A stretch of 64,000 bases of DNA from Gilichinskyi gelida. Lineage in GTDB: Bacteria > Acidobacteriota > Thermoanaerobaculia > Gp7-AA8. Every line of letters starts with the position of its first letter. Positions within the stretch are counted from its first letter, which is position 1. The stretch lies in assembly GCA_038040385.1 (NCBI GenBank), contig JBBPII010000003.1, positions 186,001-250,000 of the forward strand, read 5' to 3'. A program made the position numbers and the translations under genes. Below are positions 16,724 to 27,589 of this stretch, one piece after another. The notes under the pieces were generated by a model. It saw nothing but the letters and a program-made list of their open reading frames with translations, did no database searches and had not been told where the DNA came from.

Positions 16724-16930
16724 CTCGGGGTGGAGACTTGCTCTGTTACGAGCTCGCCCCCTCAGGTTTACTAGGACAATCCATCGAACGCAGTACCTCC
16801 TCCCCATGAATTTCCGGCGGACCCGCGACAAGCACCACGTCGTACGCCGTGACCCACCCTCGCCGGCGCCGCGGACCGGATCGACCGCTCCTACTCGCCC
16901 CGTGGTGGAAGGGAGGAGCGGGAACTTGAT
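16704..16930 (-). ncRNA. Candidate small RNA or leader transcript
   Basis: A leftward terminator at 16696-16723 has no coding gene feeding into it, yet about 200 bp of non-coding, hairpin-rich sequence lies upstream. On the minus strand CTCCTCCC near 16915 can pair with GGGGAGGAG near 16797, and CACCACG with CGTGGTG inside that. A 12-codon frame (16746-16784, MDCPSKPEGASS) follows a GGGGAGGAGG ribosome-like site at 11 nt. This could be a free regulatory RNA (6S-like size) or a leader peptide with attenuator. It matches no RNA family I can name with confidence. Confidence 0.35.
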
Positions 16931-17048
16931 ATCCGTTTAAAACTTCAAAGAGCGATGCGGCCGCTGCCGCACCTGAAACGTATACTGGGTAAACGCGTCG
17001 CGATGCCGATTATTGCGGCCCGCACTCCCGTTCCCCTTTCGTGCATGT

Positions 17049-17076
17049 TTGACATGATACGTTTCTCGGATCGAAT
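17049..17076 (+). promoter_or_regulatory. Possible sigma-70 promoter for the cupredoxin gene
   Basis: A perfect -35 box TTGACA (17049-17054) with a 16-bp spacer to TCGAAT (4 of 6 to TATAAT), 73 bp before the ATG at 17149. The rest of 16931-17148 holds no gene. Confidence 0.4.
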
Positions 17077-17148
17077 AGCAACACAAATTGTGCACTCCGG
17101 GCGCCCAAACCCCTGTGCTACGATTCCATCCTCCCGGAGCTAATCGGA

Positions 17149-17823
17149 ATGCGACCAATTCTCCCCCTTGCAGCGTGCGCGCTCCTGGTGCTCGGCGCTC
17201 TTCCTCTGGCCGCGGCCACGGTGAGCGGCAAGATCAGCTTCGTGACCAAACGAGGCCAGAACCCGGTCGCCAACGAGACCTTGGTGTGGCTCGAGCCGGC
17301 CGGCGGAAAGAACATGCGGCGCACCCCGCAGACCTACCAGATGATGACCCGCGGCAAAGCGCTCATCCCTCACATCGTCGCCGTCCCGATCGGCTCCACG
17401 GTGCAGTTCCCCAACGACGACCCCATCTCCCACAACCTCTTTTCCCTCTCCAGCAACAACGGCTTCGATCTCGGCCTCTACCGGCGGGGGGCGGGGAAGG
17501 CCCACAAGTTCGATACGACGGGCGTGGTCAACGTCTACTGCAACGTCCATCCGAGCATGTCGGCGGTGATCCACGTGATGGCCACGCCCTACTACACCTT
17601 CGCCGATGCCGCCGGAAACTACGCCGTGGGCGACGTTCCGCCGGGGAAGTACCGCCTGGTGGCCTGGAACGAACAGGGAGGGCAGACCAACTCGAGCATC
17701 GAAGTCAGCGCGTCGGGTGCGGTCTCCGGGACGCTGGCCGTGACGCTCGACAGCCGCAACTACCGCCTCACCTCCCACACCGACAAGAGCGGCAAGCCGT
17801 ATCAGGCGCCGAAGGAGTATTGA
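17149..17823 (+). CDS. Secreted cupredoxin-like copper protein with carboxypeptidase-regulatory-like tail
   Basis: 224 residues with a Sec signal (hydrophobic to LAAATV). Residues about 75-150 form a plastocyanin-type domain: VPIGSTVQFPNDDPISHNLFS supplies the first copper histidine, and YCNVHPSM gives Cys, His and Met, a complete type 1 copper site. Residues 155-215 form a beta-sandwich (YAVGDVPPGKYRLVAWNE) like the carboxypeptidase regulatory-like fold. It probably acts as a periplasmic electron carrier or copper sensor. The stop is one base before the TTG of the receptor kinase gene, so the two are co-transcribed; the cupredoxin may feed the kinase's outer domain. Confidence 0.8.
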   Translation: MRPILPLAACALLVLGALPLAAATVSGKISFVTKRGQNPVANETLVWLEPAGGKNMRRTPQTYQMMTRGKALIPHIVAVPIGSTVQFPNDDPISHNLFSLSSNNGFDLGLYRRGAGKAHKFDTTGVVNVYCNVHPSMSAVIHVMATPYYTFADAAGNYAVGDVPPGKYRLVAWNEQGGQTNSSIEVSASGAVSGTLAVTLDSRNYRLTSHTDKSGKPYQAPKEY

Positions 17824-17824
17824 T

Positions 17825-20623
17825 TTGACGGCGTCGACGGCCACCACATCCTCACCGGCCATCAGCACCGGCGAAATCCCAGCCCGCAAGACGCCGACCG
17901 TCGAGAAACCGCGTTTCCCGCTGATGTGGAAGCTGTTCGGGCTGACCGCGCTGCTGATCGTGATCGTGGTGGCCATCGCCGTCGGCGTGACCATCCAGCG
18001 CGCCGAAGGGATCGCCCGGACGACGGTGAACAACTCGATCTCCGGCGCGGCGAAGCTGTTCGAGGAGTTCGAAAAACAGCGGCTGGGACGCCTGGCCCTT
18101 CCCGCGGAGCTCCTCGGCAGCGATCCGAAGTTCGTCTCCTATATTCAGGAGTCGCTCAACCCACAGGTCGTGGTTCCCGCCCCGCAACCGGGTGCGCCCC
18201 CAGCGCCCGTCGCGCCGCCGGCACCGGTGGCCATCGATCTGGTCAGCATCGCCGACCAGCTCGAGCAGCGGCGGCAGTCGTTCGGGACGGACCTGCTCAT
18301 CCTGCTCGACGATGAAGGGAGCGTCGTCGCCCGAACCGATCAGCCCACCGTCACCGCGCCGACGCGCGAGGATTTGTACAAACAGACGCTGCTGGTCGAG
18401 CGCATCGTCGAAGACGCCACCGTCCCGGTGACCACCGGCGTCCTGGTGCTCGGCAGCAAGCTGTATCACGCGGCGGTCGCGCCGATCGCCACCGGGGCGA
18501 ACCCGGTGCGGGTCGGCTACCTCATCAACGCGCTGGCCATCGACGATGCCTTCGCCAATCGCATCGCGGAGTCGACGAAGGCCGGCGTGATCTTCGCCTC
18601 GGCTGGGTCGCTCTCACGATCGTCAAACGCTCCCGCCGTGGGGATGGATCAGATGACCGGCGCGCGCGAGATCGTCCGGACCGGGAAAAGTCTGGCGCCG
18701 TCGCAAGCGGAGATCGATCAGAGCAAGTACGTCATGACCGCCGAGCCGCTGCAGTCGGGCAACAAGACCGTCGGCGCCGCCGTCTTCCTCCGCTCCCTCG
18801 ATACCGAGCTCGCCCCCTTCAAGCAGATCGAGAACACCCTCCTGGTGGGCGGCGGCATGGCGCTGCTGCTGGCGTTCATCCTCACCTGGGTCATCGCCAG
18901 ACGAGTCACCCGTCCCATCGAGCAGCTCGCCGGCATCGCGCAGGCGGTCACCGCCGGCGACTACAACGTCCATCCGAACATCGACCGCAGCGACGAGGTG
19001 GGCATCCTCGGCCGCTCCTTCGCCAAGATGATCATCGCGCTGCGCGACAAGGCAGAGCTCGAAGAGCTCTACGAGCAGATGGCCGCCAAGTCGGCGGAGC
19101 GCGGCGCAGCGGCGCCGAAGGTCGTCGAGCCGGCCAAGATGGACGAGGGGACGGTGCTGGTGACCGACCTCCGCGGCCTGCCGGCGGTGGGGGAGGGCGA
19201 CGCCACGATGCTCATGGGCGCCCTCGGCCGCGTGCTGCGCATGCAGGAGGCGGAAGTCCAGCGCCAGGACGGCGTGGTGCGCGAGATCATCGGCCATCAG
19301 CTCGTGGCCGTCTTCCACGGCGACCGCGGCGTGCTGCACGCCATCCGCGCGGCGCGGGCCATCAACGAAGAGCTGGCGTCGCTCGAGGACGTGAAGATGT
19401 CGATCGGCGTCGGCATCGCCACCGGGCAGTTCGTCACCGGCGGCGTCACCCTGACCGAGGAGACCGGCCTGGCCATCGTCGGCAACGCGCCGCTGCTGGC
19501 GATGATCTTCGCCTGGCACGCGCCGACCGGCTACGCGTACGTGTCGTACGAGACCGCACAGACCGCCGGCGGCGAGATCATGACCTCCGCCACCCGCGAG
19601 CAGGTGCAGCTCCGCTGGATCCCGCAGCCGCTGCCGGTGGCCTCCATGCCGCTGGCCAGCCTCACCACGAGCGTGATGCGGGCGATGGGCGGCGCCACCG
19701 CGGCGGACACCATGCGCATCGACGTCACCGAGCCCGGCAACACCGCGCCGGGGTCGCCGATGGTCGACCTCCAGTCGGGAACTCTCTTCGCCAACCGCTA
19801 CCGCATCGAGCAGATCCTCGGCCGCGGCGGGATGGGCATCGTCTACCGCGCCACCGATACGCAGCTCGACGAAGTAGTGGCCATCAAGACCCTTCCCGGC
19901 GACGTCATGCAGCGCTCGCCCGAGGACCTCGAGCGCTTCAAGCGCGAGATCCGCCTGGCGCGCAAGATCACCCATCGCAACGTGCTCCGCACGTACGACT
20001 ACGGAGAGGCCGAGGGCGTCTACTTCATCAGCATGGAGTACGTCCGCGGCTACACCCTCGCGGAGCTGCTGACCGAGGCGGCCGGCAACCAGATGGCGCC
20101 GCGCGTGGCCCTCGGCGTCACCCGCCAGATCTGCCGCGGCCTCGAGGCGGCGCACGAGCAGGGGATCATCCATCGCGACATCAAGTCGCAGAACGTGCTC
20201 ATCGACCACAAGGGCGAGGTCAAGTTGATGGACTTCGGCATCGCGCGCATGGCCGAGGCGCACGAGGGGATGACGCAGGCCGGCCTCATCGTCGGCACGC
20301 CGCACTACATGAGTCCCGAGCAGGTTCAAGGCAAGCAGCTCGATCCTCGCAGCGACGTCTACTCGATGGGCGTGCTGATCTACGAGATGCTCGCCGGACG
20401 CAAGCCGTTCCTCTCCTCCTCGCTCACCGGCGTGCTCACCGCGCACATCATGGAGACGCCGCAGCCGCCCATCGAGATCCGGCCGGAGATCGGCCGCGAG
20501 ATCAACGCCATCGTGCTCCGCTGCCTGGCGAAGGACACGAAGGATCGCTACAAGGACGCCGGCGCGCTGCTGCAGGACCTCGATCAGGTGCAGATCAACA
20601 CGCCCGCCGCCGCTGCGGCGTAG
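17825..20623 (+). CDS. Membrane receptor Ser/Thr kinase with HAMP and degenerate cyclase domain
   Basis: 932 residues from a TTG one base after the cupredoxin stop. TM1 at about 35-57; extracytoplasmic sensor domain to about 335 with a proline/alanine-rich insert; TM2 337-360; HAMP to about 415; class III cyclase-homology domain about 442-610; protein kinase 657-926. The kinase looks active: GRGGMGIVY loop, AIKTL lysine, HRDIKSQN, DFG, SPEQ. The cyclase domain keeps its first metal aspartate (VTDLRG), but GH replaces the usual GD (residues near 489), so it is probably a ligand-binding or dimerising module. Stimulus unknown. Confidence 0.85.
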   Translation: MTASTATTSSPAISTGEIPARKTPTVEKPRFPLMWKLFGLTALLIVIVVAIAVGVTIQRAEGIARTTVNNSISGAAKLFEEFEKQRLGRLALPAELLGSDPKFVSYIQESLNPQVVVPAPQPGAPPAPVAPPAPVAIDLVSIADQLEQRRQSFGTDLLILLDDEGSVVARTDQPTVTAPTREDLYKQTLLVERIVEDATVPVTTGVLVLGSKLYHAAVAPIATGANPVRVGYLINALAIDDAFANRIAESTKAGVIFASAGSLSRSSNAPAVGMDQMTGAREIVRTGKSLAPSQAEIDQSKYVMTAEPLQSGNKTVGAAVFLRSLDTELAPFKQIENTLLVGGGMALLLAFILTWVIARRVTRPIEQLAGIAQAVTAGDYNVHPNIDRSDEVGILGRSFAKMIIALRDKAELEELYEQMAAKSAERGAAAPKVVEPAKMDEGTVLVTDLRGLPAVGEGDATMLMGALGRVLRMQEAEVQRQDGVVREIIGHQLVAVFHGDRGVLHAIRAARAINEELASLEDVKMSIGVGIATGQFVTGGVTLTEETGLAIVGNAPLLAMIFAWHAPTGYAYVSYETAQTAGGEIMTSATREQVQLRWIPQPLPVASMPLASLTTSVMRAMGGATAADTMRIDVTEPGNTAPGSPMVDLQSGTLFANRYRIEQILGRGGMGIVYRATDTQLDEVVAIKTLPGDVMQRSPEDLERFKREIRLARKITHRNVLRTYDYGEAEGVYFISMEYVRGYTLAELLTEAAGNQMAPRVALGVTRQICRGLEAAHEQGIIHRDIKSQNVLIDHKGEVKLMDFGIARMAEAHEGMTQAGLIVGTPHYMSPEQVQGKQLDPRSDVYSMGVLIYEMLAGRKPFLSSSLTGVLTAHIMETPQPPIEIRPEIGREINAIVLRCLAKDTKDRYKDAGALLQDLDQVQINTPAAAAA

Positions 20624-20686
20624 AGGGAGATCCTTCGGCCGTCTGCGCGGCCTCAGGATGACGCGTCACGCTTTCAGCGCTCCGCG
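20624..20686. repeat. Hairpin repeat of the GATCCTTCGC...CTCAGGATGA type
   Basis: GAGATCCTTCGGCCGTCTGCGCGGCCTCAGGATGAC-like sequence fills the gap between the convergent kinase and secreted-protein genes. The same words occur at 21349-21422 and 32675-32757. It lies where both transcripts end. Confidence 0.65.
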
Positions 20687-21355
20687 TCACTTCCAGATCG
20701 CGTCGAGCAGCGGCGCCTTGAAGTAAAGCGTACCGACTTTCAGCGCGTCGTCCTGCCCCACGCTGTCGTAGCGAATCTTTTTCAACTCCAGCAGCGTGAG
20801 CTTCTTGTACCGCCGGAAATTGAGCTCGACGTGAATCGGCGTGCCGGGGATGGTGCGTGCCACCGAGGCGGTGGCGGGGGAGATGCCGGCCACCAGCTCG
20901 TTGACGATGGCGCGGAGCTGCGGGTTTTCGGGAACCGCGCGCGTGGTCCAGATGTCGATCCACGCCTCCGGGCCGTACTGCAGCCGATAGCGCACCGCGG
21001 CGACGCCCTTGACCGCACCGCCGACCGGCTTCTGGACCGCGGCGGGCGCCGCGTTTTCCACGCCGGCGCTCGACAACTTCCGCAGCGTCGACGCAATGCT
21101 CGCCAGCGGCACCTCGGTGTACATCCGCCAGAACGGGTTCTCGACGGTGACCGCCGGCGAGCCGTTGCGGCTGAAACCGTTCAGCCAGAACGTCTCGGCG
21201 CGCACGCCGTCGGGGTACACGTCGAGCGTGACCTTGCCGAAGCGCGAGAGGAACGGAAACGGGGCGGCGGGGTGGGCTTCGAGGGTGAGGTGGTAGGGGC
21301 GGGGGGCGGCGAGGGCGGGAAGGGCGATGAGGAGGGCGAGAGAAAAAACCGTCAT
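20687..21355 (-). CDS. Secreted protein of unknown function
   Basis: 222 residues from an ATG at 21355. The N-terminus MTVFSLALLIALPALAA is a Sec signal cleaved near LAA/PRP. The rest is mixed alpha/beta with no recognised family; phrases include YPDGVRAETFWLNGF and WIDIWTTRAVPENPQL. The ATG itself lies inside the hairpin repeat at 21349-21422 (the GGATGAC word), and there is no clear ribosome site, so the repeat supplied or replaced the start region. Extension further upstream would only translate the repeat. Confidence 0.6.
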   Translation of the reverse strand: MTVFSLALLIALPALAAPRPYHLTLEAHPAAPFPFLSRFGKVTLDVYPDGVRAETFWLNGFSRNGSPAVTVENPFWRMYTEVPLASIASTLRKLSSAGVENAAPAAVQKPVGGAVKGVAAVRYRLQYGPEAWIDIWTTRAVPENPQLRAIVNELVAGISPATASVARTIPGTPIHVELNFRRYKKLTLLELKKIRYDSVGQDDALKVGTLYFKAPLLDAIWK

Positions 21356-21422
21356 CCTGAGCGCAGCGAAGGATCTCAGTGTGCGCAACTTGAGATCCTT
21401 CGCTTCGCTCAGGATGACGGAG
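21349..21422. repeat. Inverted repeat, GTCATCCTGAGCG...CAGGATGAC family
   Basis: The arms GTCATCCTGAGCGCAGCGAA and its near complement (CTTCGCTTCGCTCAGGATGAC-like) form a long hairpin between the rpoD end and the next minus-strand gene. It reads as the familiar PERSEG/FAALRMT translation seen in many environmental genomes. The start codon of the 20687-21355 gene lies in its left arm. Confidence 0.85.
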
Positions 21423-21425
21423 TTC

Positions 21426-23264
<1,839 letters not shown>

Positions 23265-23343
23265 GTCGTCTCTCGCTCCTGAAGTTGCGCGCCCGAAATG
23301 GTCGTCCGTGGAGGACAGTCACGTAATCTTTGGTGGACGCTAA

Positions 23344-25074
23344 TTATTTCAAGGTACTCAACATGCGAGTCTTCTCCGCCAGCAGTTCAGCTACACGGCT
23401 GTGGTCGCCCGCCTTCTCCGCTTCCATGATGTCGCGTTGGATTTCCAGTTTTCGCCGCTCGAGATAGTGGCGCTCCATGGGCCGAAGGTTCTCGTCGATT
23501 CTTTGGAGAGTCTGGTCGTCGATGTCGTCACTGAGAGTGAGCTCAGAGAGGAGCGTGACCTCGGCTTCGCCCCTAAGATGGGTCTGGATCTCCTGGAAAT
23601 CAATAGGGTTGCCGGCCTGGAGGCCGCTTTTTATGATCGAAAAGATCGTTTTGCACGCCGGATCCTCGAAGTACTCCTCGCGCAAACGTCCCACCACTGA
23701 CTCGCTTAGTTTCCCCTGAAGCGCCGCCCGCAAAACCCACTTCTCCGCGCTCGACATCGATGCCGAGTATTGCCGCTCCGCCGGAGGCGCGGACGCCTTC
23801 CCGCGCACGCGCGACCAGACCGTCTCGAATTCGAGTCTGAATGCGTCGGCGATGCGCTGCGCGGCGTCGTTGCGGATCACCGGATCGACCACCGCGCTGA
23901 GGAGGGGAACGAAGGCCTCGACGCGCTGCGATTTTTCGCGCCCTGTGATCTTGCTCACGTCGCTCGCCCACTCCTTGAGCGCGAACTCGAAGATGTCGTT
24001 CGCGTTGCCGAGGATCTCCAGGAAACGATCGGCGCCGTGCTTCTGCACCACGGTGTCGGGATCCTTCTCGCCTTGCAGGTCGAGCGCGGAGACCGAGAGC
24101 CCGGCGGACAGCAGCACCGGCGCGGCGCGTAAGGTGGCGTTGCGTCCGGCGTCGTCGCCGTCGTACGCGATGACCACGCGCGTGGTGAAGCGCCGTAGCA
24201 GCGATGCCTGTCCCGAGGTGAGCGAGGTGCCCATCGATGCCACCACGCCCGGCACGCCGGCGTGATCGATGGCGATGGCGTCGAAGTAGCCCTCGACCAG
24301 GATGGCGCGGTCGATGCGGCGCATGGCGTCCTTCGACCGGTGCAGGTTGTAAAGCAGGCGCGATTTGTTGAACAGCTCACCCTCTGGCGAGTTGAGGTAC
24401 TTCGGATCCTGCCCGTCGAGCGAGCGGCCCCCGAATCCCACCAGCGCGCCGGTCTCGCTGTGAATGGGAATCATCAGCCGGTTGCGGAAGCGGTCGTAGT
24501 AGCCGGTTTTTTCTTTCCGCGGCATGACCAGCCCCGCCAGCTCCAGCTTCTTCTCGCCGTGCTTGCCGCTGAGGCGGCGGAGGATGTAGTCCCACGACTC
24601 CGGCGCGTATCCGAAGCCGTACTTATCGATGATCTCCTTCGGCACGCCGCGATTCTTCAGATACGCCGCCGCCGGGTTGTCGGGAAATCCGAGGGCCTGA
24701 TGGAAGGCGAGTGAGGCGTCGTCGACGACGTCGAAGAGATCGTCCTTGTCCGCCTCGCGCACGCTGCGCTTGCGCCGCGGCAGTTCGATGCCGACGCGCG
24801 ACGCCACGTGCTCCACGGCCTCGGGGAAGGTGAATCGCTCGGTCAGCGTCAGGAACTTGAAGACGTCGCCGCCGGTGCCGCAGCCGAAGCAGTAGAAGAG
24901 GCCCTTGTCGCGGTCGACGTGAAACGACGGCGTCTTCTCGCGATGGAACGGGCAGAGGCCCTTGTAGCTCTTCCCCGCGAGCTTCAGCGGGGTGACCTGC
25001 ATGACGAAGTCGACGATATCCGCCGCGGAGCGGACCTGAGCGATGACGGAGTCGTTGAGATCGACGAAGCTCAA
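23344..25074 (-). CDS. dnaG: DNA primase DnaG
   Basis: 576 residues. The N-terminal CHC2 zinc-binding domain (LCPFHREKTPSFHVDRDKG, FYCFGCGTGGD) is followed by the TOPRIM catalytic core with VEGYFDAIA and AYDGDDAGRN, whose acidic residues bind metal for primer synthesis. A C-terminal helicase-interaction domain follows (from about 430), consistent with binding to replicative DnaB. It starts at a TTG that overlaps the mutS2 stop (ATTGA), so the two are translationally coupled. Length and domain order are normal. Confidence 0.96.
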   Translation of the reverse strand: MSFVDLNDSVIAQVRSAADIVDFVMQVTPLKLAGKSYKGLCPFHREKTPSFHVDRDKGLFYCFGCGTGGDVFKFLTLTERFTFPEAVEHVASRVGIELPRRKRSVREADKDDLFDVVDDASLAFHQALGFPDNPAAAYLKNRGVPKEIIDKYGFGYAPESWDYILRRLSGKHGEKKLELAGLVMPRKEKTGYYDRFRNRLMIPIHSETGALVGFGGRSLDGQDPKYLNSPEGELFNKSRLLYNLHRSKDAMRRIDRAILVEGYFDAIAIDHAGVPGVVASMGTSLTSGQASLLRRFTTRVVIAYDGDDAGRNATLRAAPVLLSAGLSVSALDLQGEKDPDTVVQKHGADRFLEILGNANDIFEFALKEWASDVSKITGREKSQRVEAFVPLLSAVVDPVIRNDAAQRIADAFRLEFETVWSRVRGKASAPPAERQYSASMSSAEKWVLRAALQGKLSESVVGRLREEYFEDPACKTIFSIIKSGLQAGNPIDFQEIQTHLRGEAEVTLLSELTLSDDIDDQTLQRIDENLRPMERHYLERRKLEIQRDIMEAEKAGDHSRVAELLAEKTRMLSTLK

Positions 25075-27413
25075 TCCAGTACGGCGATGGTCGCGCCGTC
25101 TCCTCCCTCATTCTCACCGCCCGGCCGCCATGACTTGACCGCCGGATGTTTGCGCAGGTACTCGCGCACCGCCTTGCGCAGTTTGCCGGTGCCGAAGCCG
25201 TGAATGATGCGCACCGCCTGTTTGCCTTCCAGCAGCGCGCGGTCGAGGAACTTGTCGGAAGCCTCGAGCGCGTCGTCGACGTGGGAGCCGATGAGGTTGA
25301 GCTCAGCGTCGATGTCGGGAGTGCTCGCAGCTTGCAGCTCGCGGCTAGCAGGCCGTTTCTTCTGCGAGCTGCCTGCTGCGAGCTGCGAGCCCAAAGGCAC
25401 CAGATCGCGCTTCTCAACCGTCATCCTCCGCCCGTTGACGTTCAGTACCGCCTTCTTCCCGTCGACCGACACCACCTCGCCGGTCACCTTGAACTTGCGG
25501 TGCTCGGCGCGGTCGCCGGCGTGCACCTCGCGATGCTCGACGGGGATGGACTCCATCGCCTTCTCGACCGGTTTCGTCAAGATCTTGACTACCTCGCGGG
25601 GGTTGGCGTTGGCGCGGAGGTTCTTGATCTCCGCCGCCACCTGGCGGCCGACATCATCGCGCAGCCGTTCCAGCTCATCGCGATACGAAGCGCCGACTTT
25701 CGCCCGCTCTTTTTCCAGCTTGTCCCGCTCGGCCGCCAACGCTGTCCGTTCGGCGTTGAGGCCGTCGCGGGCGTGCAGCGCCTCGTCGCGGGCGGTGAGG
25801 ACCTCCGACATCTTCTTCTGCAGTTCGCCGAGCAGCGCGTCGGTCTCGCCATAGCGGTCGCCGAGGCGCTCCCGGGCGCGGTCGATGACCGAGGAGGGGA
25901 GGCCGATCATCTTCGCCACGTCGATGGCGCGGCTGCGGCCGGGGATGCCGCTGATCATCCGATAGGTCGGCAGCCCCGTCGCGGCGTCGAACTCCATCGA
26001 CGCGTTCACGATGCGGCCGTCGTTCACGGCGAAGCTCTTCAGCGCGGAAAGGTGGGTGGTGACGATCATCAGCGCGCCGGCCTCGAGGAGGTGCTCGATC
26101 ACCGCGGCGGCGAGCGCGGCGCCTTCTTCCGGATCGGTGCCGGAGCCGAGCTCGTCGAGGAGCACCAGCGAGCGCGCCGTCGCGCCGAGCAGGACGCGCT
26201 TCAGGCGCACGAGATAGGCGGAGAAGGTCGAGAGGTGCTCGAGCAGGCTCTGGTCGTCGCCGATAAGGACGTGGAAGGCGTCGACGAGAGGGATGACCGT
26301 GCCGTCCGCGGCGGGCACCGGCAATCCGCTCATGGCCATGGCCACGACCAGGCCGGTCGTCTTCAGCGCGACCGTTTTGCCGCCCGCATTCGGGCCGCTG
26401 ATCACCAGCGCGGTGCGCTCCCGATCGAGCTGCACGGATATGGGGATGATCTTCTGCCCGCTCGGCTGCTCCCCGAACGCTTCGGCGCGCGCCTCGGCCA
26501 GGCGCTCGTCGAGCAACGGGTGGCGCGCGTCGATCAGCTCGAGGACGTGATCGTCGTTGAACGTCGGGCGCGACGCGCCGACTGCGGAGTGGAACAGCGC
26601 GCAGGCCTGCAGCGCGTCGTACTCCGCGGCGGTGCGAACGGCGGCCAGGATGTCGTCGGCGCTCTCGGCGATGGCCTGGGAGATGAAGCGGGTGATGCGC
26701 GCGATCTCTTCGCGCTCCTGGATCAGGAGGTCGGCGAGGTCGTTGTTCAGCTCGATGGCCGCCATCGGCTCGATGAAGAACGAGGCGCCGGAGCTGGAGC
26801 GCTCGTGGAGGATGCCTGGGACGGCGTTGCGGTGATCGCTGCGCACGGGGATGCAATACCGATCGCCGCGCATGACGATCAGCGGCTCCTGGATGGCGTC
26901 GCCGCTGCGGTTCATCACGTCGTTGAGGACTTTCTGGATCGCGTTGCGCTTGGCCTGCATCCGCTGGCGGATGGCGCGCAGCTCGGCCGACGCCTCCTCG
27001 CGCAGCTTGCCGTCGCGGGTGAAGTACTTGTTGAGCTTCGAGTTCAGCTCGCCGAGGTCGGGGATGGCGTGGGCGAGGGCGGTGAGGCGGGGGTAGGTGT
27101 CGGTGCGGAGGAACGTCTCGCGCAGCGCTTGCGTGGCTCGCACGGCGCGGACGATCAGCCACGACTCATCGAGATCGAGCACCGTTTCCCGGCCGAACAG
27201 CGACACGACGTCGGAGAGGCCGGCGAGCGGAAGGAGACCGTCGCGCAGATAGAAGCGGACCATCTCCGCCAGATCGGCCTGCGCCCCCTCGCATTCGGCG
27301 AGCGTGCGGAGAGGGCGGCGTCGCAGGACCGCTTCTCTTCCCATCGAGCTCTTCGCCTCCATGGCGATGAGGGTGAGGACGCGGTCGAGCTCGAGAACGT
27401 GCGTTGGAAACAC
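25071..27413 (-). CDS. mutS2: Endonuclease MutS2
   Basis: 780 residues. MutS-like lever and clamp (residues 1-300), ATPase with Walker A GPNAGGKT (about 340), Walker B LVLLDELGSGTD and the ABC-type dimer signature, a long coiled coil (about 510-630), a KOW-like strand region, then a C-terminal Smr domain (about 705-780; HGFGTGKLRKAVREYL). MutS2 acts on recombination intermediates and on collided ribosomes, the Smr part being nuclease or ribosome-binding. Oddity: just before Smr, residues around 672-695 (GSQLAAGSSQKK, SRELQAAS) are encoded by an intergenic-type heptamer repeat that has become an in-frame linker. It couples to dnaG. Confidence 0.95.
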   Translation of the reverse strand: MFPTHVLELDRVLTLIAMEAKSSMGREAVLRRRPLRTLAECEGAQADLAEMVRFYLRDGLLPLAGLSDVVSLFGRETVLDLDESWLIVRAVRATQALRETFLRTDTYPRLTALAHAIPDLGELNSKLNKYFTRDGKLREEASAELRAIRQRMQAKRNAIQKVLNDVMNRSGDAIQEPLIVMRGDRYCIPVRSDHRNAVPGILHERSSSGASFFIEPMAAIELNNDLADLLIQEREEIARITRFISQAIAESADDILAAVRTAAEYDALQACALFHSAVGASRPTFNDDHVLELIDARHPLLDERLAEARAEAFGEQPSGQKIIPISVQLDRERTALVISGPNAGGKTVALKTTGLVVAMAMSGLPVPAADGTVIPLVDAFHVLIGDDQSLLEHLSTFSAYLVRLKRVLLGATARSLVLLDELGSGTDPEEGAALAAAVIEHLLEAGALMIVTTHLSALKSFAVNDGRIVNASMEFDAATGLPTYRMISGIPGRSRAIDVAKMIGLPSSVIDRARERLGDRYGETDALLGELQKKMSEVLTARDEALHARDGLNAERTALAAERDKLEKERAKVGASYRDELERLRDDVGRQVAAEIKNLRANANPREVVKILTKPVEKAMESIPVEHREVHAGDRAEHRKFKVTGEVVSVDGKKAVLNVNGRRMTVEKRDLVPLGSQLAAGSSQKKRPASRELQAASTPDIDAELNLIGSHVDDALEASDKFLDRALLEGKQAVRIIHGFGTGKLRKAVREYLRKHPAVKSWRPGGENEGGDGATIAVLD
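25322..25392. repeat. Inverted heptamer repeat inside the mutS2 coding sequence
   Basis: The arms are built from GAGCTGC/CTGCTGC words (GAGCTGCCTGCTGCGAGCTG on one side, the complement GCAGCTTGCAGCTCGCGGCTA on the other with differences) around a short loop. The length keeps the mutS2 frame open and encodes the linker between the coiled-coil core and the Smr domain. Confidence 0.75.
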
Positions 27414-27450
27414 TTGGTGGTGCTAGACGTGTCGGGTACGCCGGCTATTC

Positions 27451-27527
27451 CGAGGTTGCGCGGTTGCGAGGTTGCGAGGTTGCGGGGTGGGTGGGACTAC
27501 GCAACCGCGTAACCGCGAAACCCCGCA
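27451..27527. repeat. Inverted array of 8-bp words (GGTTGCGA family)
   Basis: Tandem GGTTGCGC-GGTTGCGA-GGTTGCGA-GGTTGCGG on the left, and the complement (GCAACCGC, CGAAACCC, CGCAACCC) on the right of a short GTGGGACTAC loop. Related arrays lie at 30104-30206 and 62938-63122. It separates mutS2 from rpsU. Confidence 0.8.
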
Positions 27528-27530
27528 ACC

Positions 27531-27567
27531 CCAAAACAAAAGGGACCCGCGTTTCCGCGAGTCCCTT
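27531..27567 (-). terminator. Intrinsic terminator of rpsU
   Basis: On the minus strand the stem AAGGGACTCGCG/CGCGGGTCCCTT (one mismatch) with a GAAA loop is followed by TTTGTTTTG. It lies 22 bp after the rpsU stop. Leaky termination would still let mutS2-dnaG-rpoD be read from the rpsU promoter. Confidence 0.85.
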
Positions 27568-27589
27568 CGAATTCACATCGGTTTCAAAC

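Noticed and set aside
25146..27512. Long plus-strand open frame opposite mutS2
   Set aside because: Antisense shadow in a GC-rich gene; no fold or motif, while mutS2 is clear. The same applies to long frames opposite the S9 peptidase, TolC-like, adaptor and permease genes.
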